The position numbers and the translations under genes are program-made. DNA of 64,000 nt from Pteria penguin (lineage: Eukaryota; Mollusca; Bivalvia; Pterioida; Pteriidae), in assembly GCA_035048485.1 (NCBI GenBank), contig CM068592.1:35472001-35536000 (forward strand), in the 5' to 3' direction. Shown in pieces: positions 36,101 through 46,759 of the stretch. Within the stretch, counting starts at the first letter, position 1. Each line of letters starts with the position of its first letter. The notes beneath the pieces are model-generated. The model worked only from the letters and a program-made list of their open reading frames with translations. It did no database searches and was not told the origin of the DNA.

Positions 36101-39100
36101 TTTAATTTGAAATCTTGCAGCATCTTAAGCTTGGTATAGTTTACATCTTTGAACGCCATATTACGACACAGTTAACATAACCCCATATTGCCATTATTCG
36201 GTGTCGTTTCATTCGACCATCTACTGTCATGGTGGACCAATGAGATTTCAGACACACCTTTCTGAAGGTTTTTGGTTGTATTTTCCCACAGGGTTTGTGA
36301 GGTACGATCTTTTCTATGGGTTTCACTAAGTGTAGGGGTCAATGGTTAAGGTCATATTCTAACATTGTTGATGAACCTAGTAAGCAAGACACAGATCCAT
36401 CCATTTGGGCTAGAACTGTCAAACTTTTCCTTTAGAAAAGACTTGCATGTCTTTTCGTGACATATTGGAAATAGTTTGTGGTTGTTATGGATGACAAATG
36501 ACAGTGTATAGCACATAGCAATACAGAGAGGCAATTGTCATCTTGAGATCCAGCAACATAGAGCTTTTGTAGTATAGTTAATTATCTAAATATTTCACAT
36601 CAAATATACGAAATCATAAAAAATCACAATTTCATTCACAGTATGACATCCTCACTGATTCTGATTCGATGTAAATCTCAATGCCAGGTGATGTCCAAGT
36701 CCTTTTCTGCTGTAACAAGTAAAGGGTTAGGAGTTTCGAATGATACTAGGGACGTAATACTAAGACATCTATTACATGTATTATTTAAGGTTAGGGATCA
36801 AAGCTCAAGGTCACACTAAACGTTGTTGATATATCATTTGAACAAGATACAAGTTTGCATAGGTAACAAACGTCCATTTTGTTCAAAGTCAGGGATCAAA
36901 AGTCAAGGTAACACATTAAGCATTGTTTATGAATTGACCAACAATATACATATATAACCCGTGAATTTTTATCCCTCATTGATACTTGTCTTGAAATCAG
37001 TCTACAGACATACTATATGATGTATGCATTGCTCTTGTCTGCCACGATAGATTCTGTTTTTTCCCAACATTAGAGCTACTCATTTGTAATAAATGAATAT
37101 ACATTTATATTATGCAATGAAATTAGATTTATAGCAAGTCTAGATTAGAATTATTCAATATTTGAAATTCAGATAAATATTCCTTAGATCTTCACATCAG
37201 CATGGTCTTATCTTCACATATTTTTTATTGCATTTACAGAAAAACATGAGGCATGTCTCCAGAGGTTTAGAAGTAAAACAAAGCAGCTTGATATATATGG
37301 AATCATAACCACTCATCTCCTTAAGCAACTTGTGCACGGCAATAAATTCATCATTCCCTATCCAATTGATAAAGAATCAATCAGCTGTCCCTGTGGTCAA
37401 AAGGAATGCCAGGAGGTTATGTCTTTAAACTGGGGTCATGCATCAGGTGAGTGTTCCAATGTAAGGACAGTAACAAAGCAATAAAGGAATGGGGATATAC
37501 ACAAATTAGGTTGTCTGTCATTTAAGTTTTCTGTATTTTGTCTTTATATCCTCTCAGATATAGGACTGAAACTTGATACACATCTTGATTACCAACAACT
37601 TAAGACAAAATTTAATTTTGTCAAATTGGATCTACTTTTGCAGTTTGAGGTATGGTTCTTTGTCGGTAAATGTTGCTTGAGGGAGGGATGGATGGATTTC
37701 ATCCTGCTATGTAAATGTGGCTTGAGGGAAGGGATGGACGGATTTAATCTTGCTCTGCAAACAGTTTTAGTTATCATATTTTGCAAGCAGGAATCAAAAG
37801 AATAAATAAAGACTTTACATAAAATTTACATCCCCTTTTATTAAGAAAATGGTATTCAGTTAAATTTTTATAGGCTGTCGGAATTGATGTGTTATAAATA
37901 GTAATAAGAAATGATGTGGATTGTATGTAGTATTCTGTTTCTTTATACATGTATTTATATATTATTAACTGATATTGACTGTGTATATCCTAGCCTTAAA
38001 TATATCATCTGTTACAGTAGATACACCAGTAGTGGAATAAATAAAAAGTGTTCTAATGCAATAAGGTACCAGTATCATACCCAGCAAAGCATGTGAATTA
38101 AGTGACATTATGTCATACCCAGTCAAGTGAATGACTTAAGTGACATATCATACCCAGCAAAGCATGTGAATAAAGTGACATTATATCATACCTAGTCAAG
38201 TGAATGACTTAAGTGACATATCATACCCAGCAAAGCATGTGAATAAAGTGACATTATATCATATCCAGTCAAGTGTGTGACTTGAGTGACATATCAAACT
38301 TGACCAAGTATGTGACTTTATTGATGTTATATCATACCCAGTCAAATATGTGACTCAATTGACATTATATCATAATTGGTCAAGTATGTGACTTAATTGA
38401 CATTATAATATACCAAACCAAATATGTGACATAAGTTCCTAATCTTGTCATTTGTACTATGTTGAAATATTTTTGTGTCCATTGTATGTTTTGGACATTC
38501 ATGGTGGTAGTAGCTGGCCAATATATAAGATTCGTCTTCCAGGCACTTCTCTCACCTCTGATTTCTATTGGTCCATGAACTCCACTCTGGTATGTTCTCC
38601 TCTGAGATCTATTGGTCCATGAACTCCATTCTGGTACGTTCTCCTCTGATTTCTATTGGTCCATGAACTCCTTTCTGGTATGTTCTCCTCTGAGATCTAT
38701 TGGTCTATGAACTCCATTCTGGTACGTTCTCCTCCGATTTCTATTGGTCCATGAACTCCATTCTGGTATGTTCTCCTCTGAGATCTATTGGTCAATTAAC
38801 TCCACTCTGGTATGTTCTCCTCTGATTTCTATTGGTCAATTAACTCCACTCTGGTATGTTCTCCTCTGATTTCTATTGGTCCATGAACTCCATTCTGGTA
38901 TGTTCTCCTCCGATTTCTTTTGGTCCATGAACTCCATTCTGGTATGTTCTCCTCTGATTTCTATTGGTCCATGAACTCCACTCTGGTATGTTCTCCTCTG
39001 ATTTCTATTGGTCCATGAACTCCTTTCTGGTATGTTCTCCTCTGAGATCTATTGGTCCATGAACTCCACTCTGGTATGTTCTCCTCTGATTTCTATTGGT

Positions 39101-40644
39101 CCATGAACTCCATTCTGGTGTGTTCTCCTCTGATTTCTATTGGTCAATTAACTCCACTCTGGTATGTTCTCCTCTGAGATCTATTGGTCCATGAACTCCA
39201 TTCTGGTACGTTCTCCTCTGATTTCTATTGGTCCATGAACTCCTTTCTGGTATGTTCTCATCTGATTTCTATTGGTCCATTAACTCCACTTTGGTATGTT
39301 CTCCTCTGATTTCTATTGGTCCATGAACTCCAATCTGGTATGTTCTCTGATTTCTATTGGTCCATGAACTCCATTCTGGTATGTTCTCCTCTGATTTCTA
39401 TTGGTCAGTTAACTCCACTCTGGTATGGTATGTTCTTTTCTGATTTCTATTGGTCCATGAACTCCACTTTGGTACGTTCTTCTCTGATTTCTATTGGTCC
39501 ATGAACTCCACTCTGGTATGTTCTCCTCTAATTTCTATTGGTCCATGAACTCCACAATGGTATATTGTTGTGAGTGTTACAGTGAAATATCACCACTTAA
39601 TTTGAAATTGTACATTTGTTTCAAATTTGACAACTTAGTTGTGAGTGGTTTTTGATATGCCAGTCATAGACCGATGGTATGACATTGTTGTTCTGTCTGC
39701 ACCTTGTTAACATGATTCAGACAATACTGTTTAGGCTAGGACTTTCAATTTGGTTCATTTATTTCTTATGGCATGAGGACAAACCCTATTGATTTTCAAT
39801 AATAATGTCAAAGATCAAGGTCAGTTTGGGGCAAAAATAGCAAATTTTTGAGAATGCAACCTGTAAACAAGGTACAGACCATGCTAGAACTTCTAAACTT
39901 TGCATACTTGCTTCTTATGACTGGAGGATGAAGCCAATTGATTTTCAATGTCATATTTTCATGGTCAAGGTCACAGTCCTTATGTCAGTTAGATTCTTGT
40001 CCAGGCCATAACTTTTTACACTTTGCATGAATTTGATTAATTAATATTTCAGAGAATGGTTGCCCAGGACCTAAGGGCGTGTCATGACCTTAACAAAAGG
40101 TCATATTTCCAATGTCAAGATCTCAAAGCATATGATTGGTAAATCTTTGTCCAGGCCATAACTCTTGACCCCTAAGATGGATTTGTCCAGACCATAACTC
40201 TTGACCCCTAAGATGGATTTGAATAATATTCCACAGTATTGTTGCCAATAACCCTAATATGTGTCATGACCTTGACACAAAGTCATATCTTTTTTATTAT
40301 GATATAAAGAATTCATTTTTCACTCCAACTTTTATAGAATTTAAAATGGTGCTAGAGTTATGTATGAACTTTAATATTTATTACAGGTTTTTATTTTTTG
40401 TGTACTCTTATATTTTTGACATAGAAGAAATGAAGAAGGAGGAGGGGGTAAGATTCTTCTCTTTCCCACACAACTTCTCACTGCTTTCATGGATTTTCAT
40501 AATATTTCACATGGTTGTTGCCCAGGGACAAGGCATTTGTTATCTTGAAGTCATGAGTAGGCGAAAAAGAAGCCATACAGTCAAATTTCATCTCTTCAAA
40601 TTAAGCAATTGGCATGTTGTGCCATGCTGGGCATTGCTCTTGTT

Positions 40645-40718
<74 letters not shown>

Positions 40719-41402
40719 ACTGTAGTAAATTTGATAACTTTGACAAGTGAAGTAAATTTCACTTTCTTTCTTTCAGAATTTGACACTTCTGATGTAATGG
40801 TTTTTCAAGGCCACCAGTGCAGTGCTTGCTTGATATTTTCTCCTGAGAGAGATGTTACAGAAGAAGCTCCCCACAAGAATGCTCTGCTCAAAGATCTTTC
40901 GAGGAATTCTCTTTTAGAGGAATCACATAAGGATTTTGTAGTGTGTGATCCAGTATTGGCTGTGAATGATCAGTTTGACCAAGTGTTTATAAGACGATGC
41001 TATGCATCTGTAGTCAAGCTTTCTGTTCTGTATGGCAGCAAATTCAGCATATCAGTAGGAGTAGGGGAGGATCAATTCTCTCCCATAATTTGTTTGACAG
41101 GAGATGAGTTCCACATTTGTATTTATGAACCAGGTTTTGATTTTTTCCTGAGAACCTCGGACCCCATTCCTCTGTGGCAGGGAAACAGACTTGTTCCTGA
41201 ATCTATTTACAAATTGTGGATGTGTTTACATTATGATTTGTTCTACCCATCACTGAATCTACATCCTAAGTTGTTGCATAACAATACGTTTGGGTTTCTT
41301 GACTTTATTGGAAAAGAAAATCGAACAGTAGTGAAAAATACTATGCATACATCAGATAATCCATTTATACCTGGTAGAGCTTTCAGCCCAGATGGACTAT
41401 AA
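30112..41402 (+). CDS. Uncharacterised protein, four 3' exons (5' end not located)
   Basis: Not recognised. Exons 30112-30277, 35528-35696, 37240-37446 and 40777-41402 (TAA 41400-41402) have GT-AG borders and phases 2/0/1/1 that join without a stop, giving about 390 residues. The first exon is basic and helical (TRSKVQWVGRYGYATKRNEE). The third has a Cys cluster, ISCPCGQKECQEV, that could bind a metal. The last exon looks like a compact globular domain: GHQCSACLIFSPERDV, SKFSISVGVGEDQFSPIICL, FIRRCYASVVKLSVLYG and LWMCLHYDLFYPSLNLHP. No membrane segment or signal peptide is seen in this part. The first exon starts with one base of a split codon, so at least one upstream exon is missing. It is divergent from DUF1295. 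AATAAA lies at 41407-41412, just past the stop. Confidence 0.75.
30449..30847. mobile_element. Fold-back element with approximately 150-bp inverted arms
   Basis: The left arm begins 'aggtgaatttcaatcagtca'. The right arm ends with its near-complement 'tgattgattgaaattcacct'. Similarity continues inward for about 150 bp (including 'ccatcttcatt', 'cagttaag' and 'actttcatttg'-like pieces) at perhaps 75-80 percent. It lies in the intron after exon 30112-30277. Confidence 0.7.
31197..31354. repeat. 158-bp near-perfect palindrome
   Basis: Left arm 31197-31274 and right arm to 31354 are reverse complements with only a few mismatches (core 'tcaaaaatctcggtcctcca' / 'tggaggaccgagatttttga'). The centre is at 'aggcttgccg'. 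The intron RNA would form a long hairpin. Confidence 0.9.
32310..33880. repeat. 21-bp minisatellite, split in two by a transposon
   Basis: Two blocks of 'gaggtgatttatcattttct' + 'g', alternating with 'ggtggctt' variants: 32310-32535 and 33646-33880. They share orientation and unit. The 1.1 kb between them has its own inverted ends, so this is one array with an insertion. Confidence 0.8.
32536..33645. mobile_element. Non-autonomous DNA transposon inserted in the minisatellite
   Basis: The left end is CACTACAGAGAACAGATATT. The right end, read inward on the other strand, is CACAACAGAGATTGTGGATT. Both are bordered by TA (32534-32535, 33646-33647). Weaker internal similarity ('aaatcaccacaa' type) extends the terminal repeats. 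No transposase frame is seen. The CACTA-like tips suggest either a CACTA or a TA-targeting superfamily; I cannot decide. Confidence 0.65.
34018..34105. repeat. Direct duplication, about 43 bp twice
   Basis: The string 'aaggggaacatccaagaaaa' + 'tgttttcaaaccactgtaac' occurs twice in a row, differing by an indel or two. Confidence 0.8.
34400..34800. repeat. Dispersed repeat with 'ggacaaaggtcactcaaggt' phrases
   Basis: Two rounds of about 150 bp share 'cacctttcatcagaatttga', 'tcatactttaccaaattg', 'ttaaaagcttttggacaaag' and 'aggtcaaggtcac'. The left border reads 'tgtccgtccctctgtccatc'. Introns 33880-34400 and 35400-35527 contain nothing else notable. Confidence 0.5.
35071..35395. mobile_element. 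Fold-back element whose left arm contains a 59-bp tandem array
   Basis: Arms of about 65-75 bp ('taaggattgtttttcatttt' at 35071, complement 'aaaatgaaaaataatcctta' ending 35395) enclose four copies of a unit with 'ggtgtatgtttgcagtcggt' and 'aaattctgtgcagcatgaa'. The tandem unit overlaps the inner part of the left arm, so the arm itself was amplified. Confidence 0.75.
35697..37239 (+). other. Intron of the uncharacterised plus-strand gene with no recognisable element
   Basis: AT-rich intron. An inverted pair around 'gtacctcacaaaccccatgg' (35893) and 'cagggtttgtgaggtacgat' (36289) is visible, about 400 bp apart. Nothing else is supported. Confidence 0.35.
38060..38440. repeat. 38-bp minisatellite
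   Basis: Ten or so copies of 'tcatacccagcaaagcatgt' + 'gaataaagtgacattata', alternating with 'tcatacccagtcaagtgaat' variants. Intron of the plus-strand gene. Confidence 0.85.
38545..39560. repeat. 43-bp minisatellite, about 24 copies
   Basis: Unit 'attctggtatgttctcctct' + 'gatttctattggtccatgaa' + 'ctcc'. Recurrent variants (gagatct for gatttct; caattaac for catgaac) are interspersed in a patchwork, consistent with unequal exchange or gene conversion. Same intron as the 38-bp array. Confidence 0.95.
39640..40260. repeat. Dispersed repeat with 'gtccaggccataactcttga' phrases
   Basis: Contains 'attgattttcaatgtcata', 'ttttcatggtcaaggtcaca' and two adjoining copies of 'gtccaggccataactcttga' + 'cccctaagatgga'. 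The same phrases recur at 42130-42700. Confidence 0.55.
40646..40714. repeat. (TA)n microsatellite near the last exon
   Basis: About 34 uninterrupted TA units, 62 bp upstream of the acceptor of exon 40777-41402. Length variation here could affect splicing. Confidence 0.97.
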
Positions 41403-41509
41403 ATATAATAAATAGAAATTGGTGATGAAATGATATATTGCATGTCTAGAATAAATTCAGGATTTACATTTAGAAACATGTTCTCGTTTTTATATGCCTG
41501 TCTTTGATG

Positions 41510-42810
41510 GGATGTATTATAGTATGTTGTTGTCCATCTGTCTGTCCGTCTTTTCGTCTGTTCTGAATTTGTAGGCAAGATACAGAACAAAGCATTGGGT
41601 CTAAGACTGTCAAACTTGGACACTTTACTCCCTATGCCAAGAATAAGATGCCTATTGTTTATCTTGGTCAAAGGTCAAGGTCGTAGTACTATGTTAGGAA
41701 ACCCTTGTAGACAGAATACAGATCAAACGGTTGGGGCTAGGACTGTCAAACTTGGCACACATACTCCTCATACCAAGACAAAGACGCCTATTGTTTTTCA
41801 AGGTCAAAGTCATAGTACTACTTGGTAGGAAACCCTTGTAGACAAGTTACAGTTCAAACTGTTGGGGCTAGGACTGTGAAACTTGGTACAATACCCCCAT
41901 GTTAAGACAAAGATGCTTATTGTTTTTGAAGGTCAAAGTTGAAGGTCATAGTAATACTTGATTAGAAAACCTTGTAGAGGATACAGAATGAACTATTGTG
42001 GATGGAACAATTAAACTTGATATGCATATTCCATATGCCAAGCTGAGAAACCTATTATTTATCTTTTTGAAGTGAAAATGTGAAGGTTGCACAGTAATAA
42101 AAAAGTGAATTTTTTTAGACAAGGCTATTAGTTTAAGGTATAACTTGATACACTTTGCTTATGGTATGAGGACAAACCCTAATGATTTTCAATATTAAGG
42201 TCAAAGGTCAAGGTCATTTTTGGGGCAAAAACAGCAAGAATGCAACCTGTAAACAAGGTACATACCAAACTGTTTATGCTAGAACTTTAAAACTTTGCAC
42301 ATTTATTTCTTATGATTGGAATATAAGCCCTATTGATTTTCAAGGTCTTATCTGCAAGGTAAAGGTTATAGTGCATATGTCAGTAAGATTCTTGTCCAGG
42401 TCATAACTTTTTACACATAGCATGGATTTAAATAGTATTTCACAGAATTTCACAAGGGTCTGACATGACCTTGACATAAAGGTCAAGTATGATGAGTAAA
42501 TCTTTGTCCTGGCCAGAACTCCTTAACCTTAACATGGATTTAAATAATATTTCAAAAAATGTTTCCCAGGACCCTAGTGTGTGTCTTGATCTTGAACCAT
42601 GGCAATATCTGCAAGGTCAAGGTCACACTGCATATGATCGGTAAATCTTTGTTCGGTCCATAACTTTGGACCCTTTGCATGAATTTAAATAATTGTTGCC
42701 CAGTGCCAAAGGACAAATGGGGAATGTTTCCATACTTTCAAATTTCATCCCTTCACACTAACTGACGGGTGTATAATGCCATGCTAGGCGTTGCTCTTGT
42801 TTGTATAGCC
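41510..42810. repeat. Dispersed repeat cluster with 'ggtcaaggtc' phrases
   Basis: Three rounds near 41580-41980 of 'ggggctaggactgtcaaact', 'tggcacacatactcc' and 'cttgtagacagaata'. They are followed by a second type (42130-42800) that repeats 39640-40260. Both end near 'ttgctcttgttt'. Open frames inside are repeat-derived. Confidence 0.6.
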
Positions 42811-44559
42811 AGCAAATTATTGTAACACTGTGTGATAATGTCATTTTTTACCCAGTTGTCTGTCTTTTTATCTCTCACATCTCTGTCTTATCATGCGACA
42901 CTGGTATCTCTTGGGTCACATTGATTTACACATGTATATCAGTCGGTTCTTTAATTGGTGACGTTTGTAATGGATAGTTATTTCCTACTTTAGTAGATAT
43001 CTGACATCAAATCATTGTGACGTCAAAGAATTCCTGCGAGATTGTTATTTGTATTTTTTACTGTAGTTTCACCTTGGATCCCTTAGTTTTGATTTGCACA
43101 GTCTACATCAGATATCTACTCAAAGGATAGATACAAGAAGCAGTTACCGGTAAGTATTGATGCTCCCTATGTTTTCACGCTTCAGTTTTAATATATGGTA
43201 TTAAAAATCATACCTTTTAAATCAACCAACATTATTCATCTCTACTGTATGTTTGATAGTAAGTTATTGTTTTATACAGTACATCTGTCCTGCAATAGAG
43301 CATTTCAACCATAACTTTGTTCTCTAGGGTTTTAACTGGGTTTTCTTTACTGTGAAAACTATAGACCTTGACCTTGCACTGTGATACCCTCAGGTATGTA
43401 CTGTAATTTATGTGCAGTTTAATTATACAGAGATACTGGTATTTTCAATGGTAGCCAAATTAAGAATTTCAGTGAACTTAGATATTACAGTTGCAATGTC
43501 AAACTCTGTCTAGCGGCTATGACAAACTACACAATGCTCAATATTTAATGGATGAAGAGGTTATCATCAACATACCATCATATGGTATAAACATTTCACA
43601 GTTTTTATAGTACATTGTATTAGCCTTATCTTCTTATACTTCAGATTTCCATTTTCAAATGTAAAAAACACTTTAAAAATGTTTTACCCAAGGTTTTGAA
43701 TACAACAAATGTAAAGAAAATCTATTCATTAGTCTTATTCAGAGCTATTTAGGGAGTTTAGTACTGCATAACAATTCAAGTTATGAGTTTTGTCAATATA
43801 CATGCTTAATATCTGTGATGTCATGGACACGCTTGTTTCATTCACAATTAAGAGCTGGTTGTTTCCATATACACAGTTGAAATAATTATTGTGTAAGATT
43901 TTAAGCAATAAACAAATAAAGTGTACCCAGACCTTAAAAAATATAGGGCACTACTAAAATATCAGGGGGAACTTCTATATAGACCATGCATACACATTCC
44001 AGATAACTAATCCTCATGATTAAACATGGGTGAATGCAGTTTGGCCAACAACAGATGGAAAAGAAAAATAGGCATGTAGGATATAGCAGGATGGTGCATA
44101 TGATCTCTCTTGGAAATTTCAACTAATGTAAATATATGTAAAATAAGATTTTCCTGAAATATATGTATAAAAAGAAACGAATGGTGATACTTGAGTGCAT
44201 GTGTCCTTAGAAACCTTTGGTCCACAGTGACACCAACTTAGAGACTTAGAAGTAGAGGGCATTAATTTTTTTTTTTGGAATGTCATAATTAATACATAAA
44301 TTAAACATTAAGTTAATATTATTAAAATTGACAAAATTTTTTTGTAGAAAGAAGGAGAATGTGTGTGTGTGTGTGTGTGTGTGGAGAGTAGTAGAAGAAG
44401 GAAGGGGGTTTACATAGATGAATATGATAAATTGTACATACACATACACAAAACACGTAACTTACATAAGACGTGTAATTATATTGTTTGACATGTTATC
44501 ACACATATTACGTCATGTGTACATAGTTTATTTGCTTGTACATGTATTTCATTGAAGAG
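42811..44559. other. Gene-poor stretch
   Basis: Only weak exon-like islands are seen: a plus-strand segment 43081-43150 ending in CCG|GTAAGT, and 43328-43402 after 'tctctag'. Their phases do not give a persuasive product. A (TG)n run lies at 44361-44383. No gene is supported. Confidence 0.4.
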
Positions 44560-45740
44560 AAAAAAATAAGGAATTATTTCAACTACTCAAGAAGGACCAT
44601 GGTGACCAAACTCTATCAAATTCATTATCATTTTCTTTCAGCAGATATTTTTGTAAAATATACAATCGTTTAAGATCGAACATCAAATTATAAACAGATA
44701 ATCTTTCATTACAGCATTTTGCCCGATATATATAATAACGAATCATAATAAGAATATGATTATATGCTACTTATGACGGAATAATAGAACCAAAAATAAA
44801 CTCCATATTTGTAGGGTTAAATACGACATTTTGTTCTCTGCAAATATCAGAAAAGTCATGAATTAGCTTCTGAACATGGTGACAGTCCCATAAACTATGA
44901 TGTATGGATTCAATTTCAGTCTTACAAAAGGTATAGAGAGGTGTGTCAGATTTCCTAATTTTATACAGTAATTCATAAGTACCAAAAATATGATGATTTA
45001 TTCGAAATTGAAACTATATAAATCTTTTTCCATTCTATGTCTGAAATCGGTATAGTGCTTATCCACTTAGATTGTGAAGACGGTTTAATATTATTTTTTT
45101 TAAAAGTATGTCATACATGTCTCTCGCTCCTCTTTTTGATTGGAGGAAAATATTTATATTTGAAGGTATCATGGGATATGCAGCTTTATGACTATCATCC
45201 ATAATGTGATTTTTATTTTTCATTCTTTTTAAAATCGCAATAATTGACATATAGCTTAAAAATTTAAATTGAACGTCATTTCGTTCTGAAAACTCATAAT
45301 ATTTAAGGAAATTGCCATTATCATGCAGAAAATCATTAACATACTTTATTCCTTTTTATACAAAGTTGAAAAATATATTGGTTTATTATCTACGAGTAGT
45401 TGCGGATTGTACCAAATAGGCTGCGTAATTCTCTGTTCCCAATTGCATATATTTTGAGTTTCTTTTTTTATGTATATCAGCCCATGCACTTAAGACATCT
45501 TTCCAAAAAGGTTTTTTTTTTTTATATATTTTCAATAATTGTTTCTATATATGAGTTTCCATAATGCATAATTTTATTTATGATTTGATTGGCCAAGCAA
45601 TTTTTGGTAAACCTCTGTCAACTAATATTTTTCTTTTCTTACAATTTTATGTTCATTTCTCGAGAGGTATACTTCCATCCACCGAAAAGTGATTACATTC
45701 CTTAAACCTCGCTTAAGGTGACTATGGAAACCATGAGTTA
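44560..45740 (-). pseudogene. Decayed L1/Tx1-type LINE: C-terminal part of the reverse-transcriptase ORF
   Basis: Read on the minus strand, blocks typical of L1-group ORF2 C-termini appear in order across frameshifts and stops. At about 45410 is QPIWYNPQLLVDNKPI. Near 45350-45200 are NDFLHDNGNFLKYYEFSERN and FLSYMSIIAILKRMKNKNHI. Near 45180-45100 are DDSHKAAYPMIPSNINIFLQ and KRGARDMYDILL. At about 45010-44760 is FQFRINHHIFGTYELLYKIR, followed by PLYTFCKTEIESIHHSLWDC, which is the Cys/His zinc-knuckle-like end of these proteins. The frame ends at TAA near 44757. The upstream catalytic domain is absent (5' truncation). The copy is not functional. Confidence 0.8.
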
Positions 45741-46440
45741 GCCAGCAACCCACCAAGTGGTAAAATGTAATAGAATTTTACATTACTGGCACACCATTAA
45801 ACTACATGTACCATGTAGAATTCACAATGGTAACTGTGGTAAAATCCCTCATCTGTCATCTTAAAGCGAAAGAAAGTTAAACCAACCAATGAAAACTGAA
45901 ACATTAATTTTATCTTCCTTACATTAATTTGTAAATGCTCACGATGTGGTTATACATGTACTTATGATTTCAACATTGTTTTGTTCAGTGAATAACATAC
46001 CAAAATACCATATGATGAACAGGTGCAAGGTTTACTAAAGGTCGTAAGCCCAAACGTAGACGTAAACTTTCCGTCTAACTTTACGCGTAAGTCAATTGAA
46101 TTTTTCTGGAAGTCTATGTTCATACGTAATTACATTGGTAAACGTTGTGAAAGGTGTACGATACGTTTTGGAACTCTTCAGGGAGGAGACAAATATTTCT
46201 TAGCAAAGTTTACGTCTACGTCTACGTATGCGCTTACGTCACCTTTAGTAAAACTCTCCCCAGGCGTAGTTCTGTCGGTTAGGTGCTAAATGGCTCGTGA
46301 TCTCAAATATCTGTTTCTCATTGTTTTGTTTGATCCTTGCTTTATGTCACGCCAAGATAATTTTGTTTACATGGTGACAACATTAGTCTGGTGCATTGTA
46401 CAGACATTAAGACATGCATCTAGAATGTGCCTTGAGAGGT
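45741..46440. other. Short gap downstream of the lectin gene
   Basis: Contains 'gtaagcccaaacgtagacgt' / 'tttacgtctacgtctacgta', an imperfect inverted repeat about 150 bp apart (46040-46230). It otherwise holds the lectin gene's 3' flank. No gene is seen. Confidence 0.4.
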
Positions 46441-46716
46441 TTAAAGGAAAACAATTTTTTCGCATAGAAACGTGAAACTTGCATGACAATAGTAATCATC
46501 AAATTCATAATTCGATGGCCATACTGCGTACTCCCACAGAAACAGACAAGCCGGTGGAGATTGGTCTGGCATTTTAGCCGCCCATTTGATATAGGTCACA
46601 GGAGTACCATCAGTGTATTTCCAGACATCCTGTGTTACGCTTTTACCATCTATATGTACTATGGTACTTGAAACTTTAGCTACAAAAAGAAACAATTAAA
46701 TAATTCAACAAACAGA

Positions 46717-46759
<43 letters not shown>

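Noticed and set aside
40259..40786. Plus-strand frame with a Tyr-Ile run, and a longer frame entering exon 40777
   Set aside because: The part before 40777 is a dispersed repeat and a TA microsatellite; only the portion after the acceptor is coding.
43081..43402. Two exon-like islands after the plus-strand gene
   Set aside because: They lie past a stop codon with nearby AATAAA, and joining them gives an early stop.
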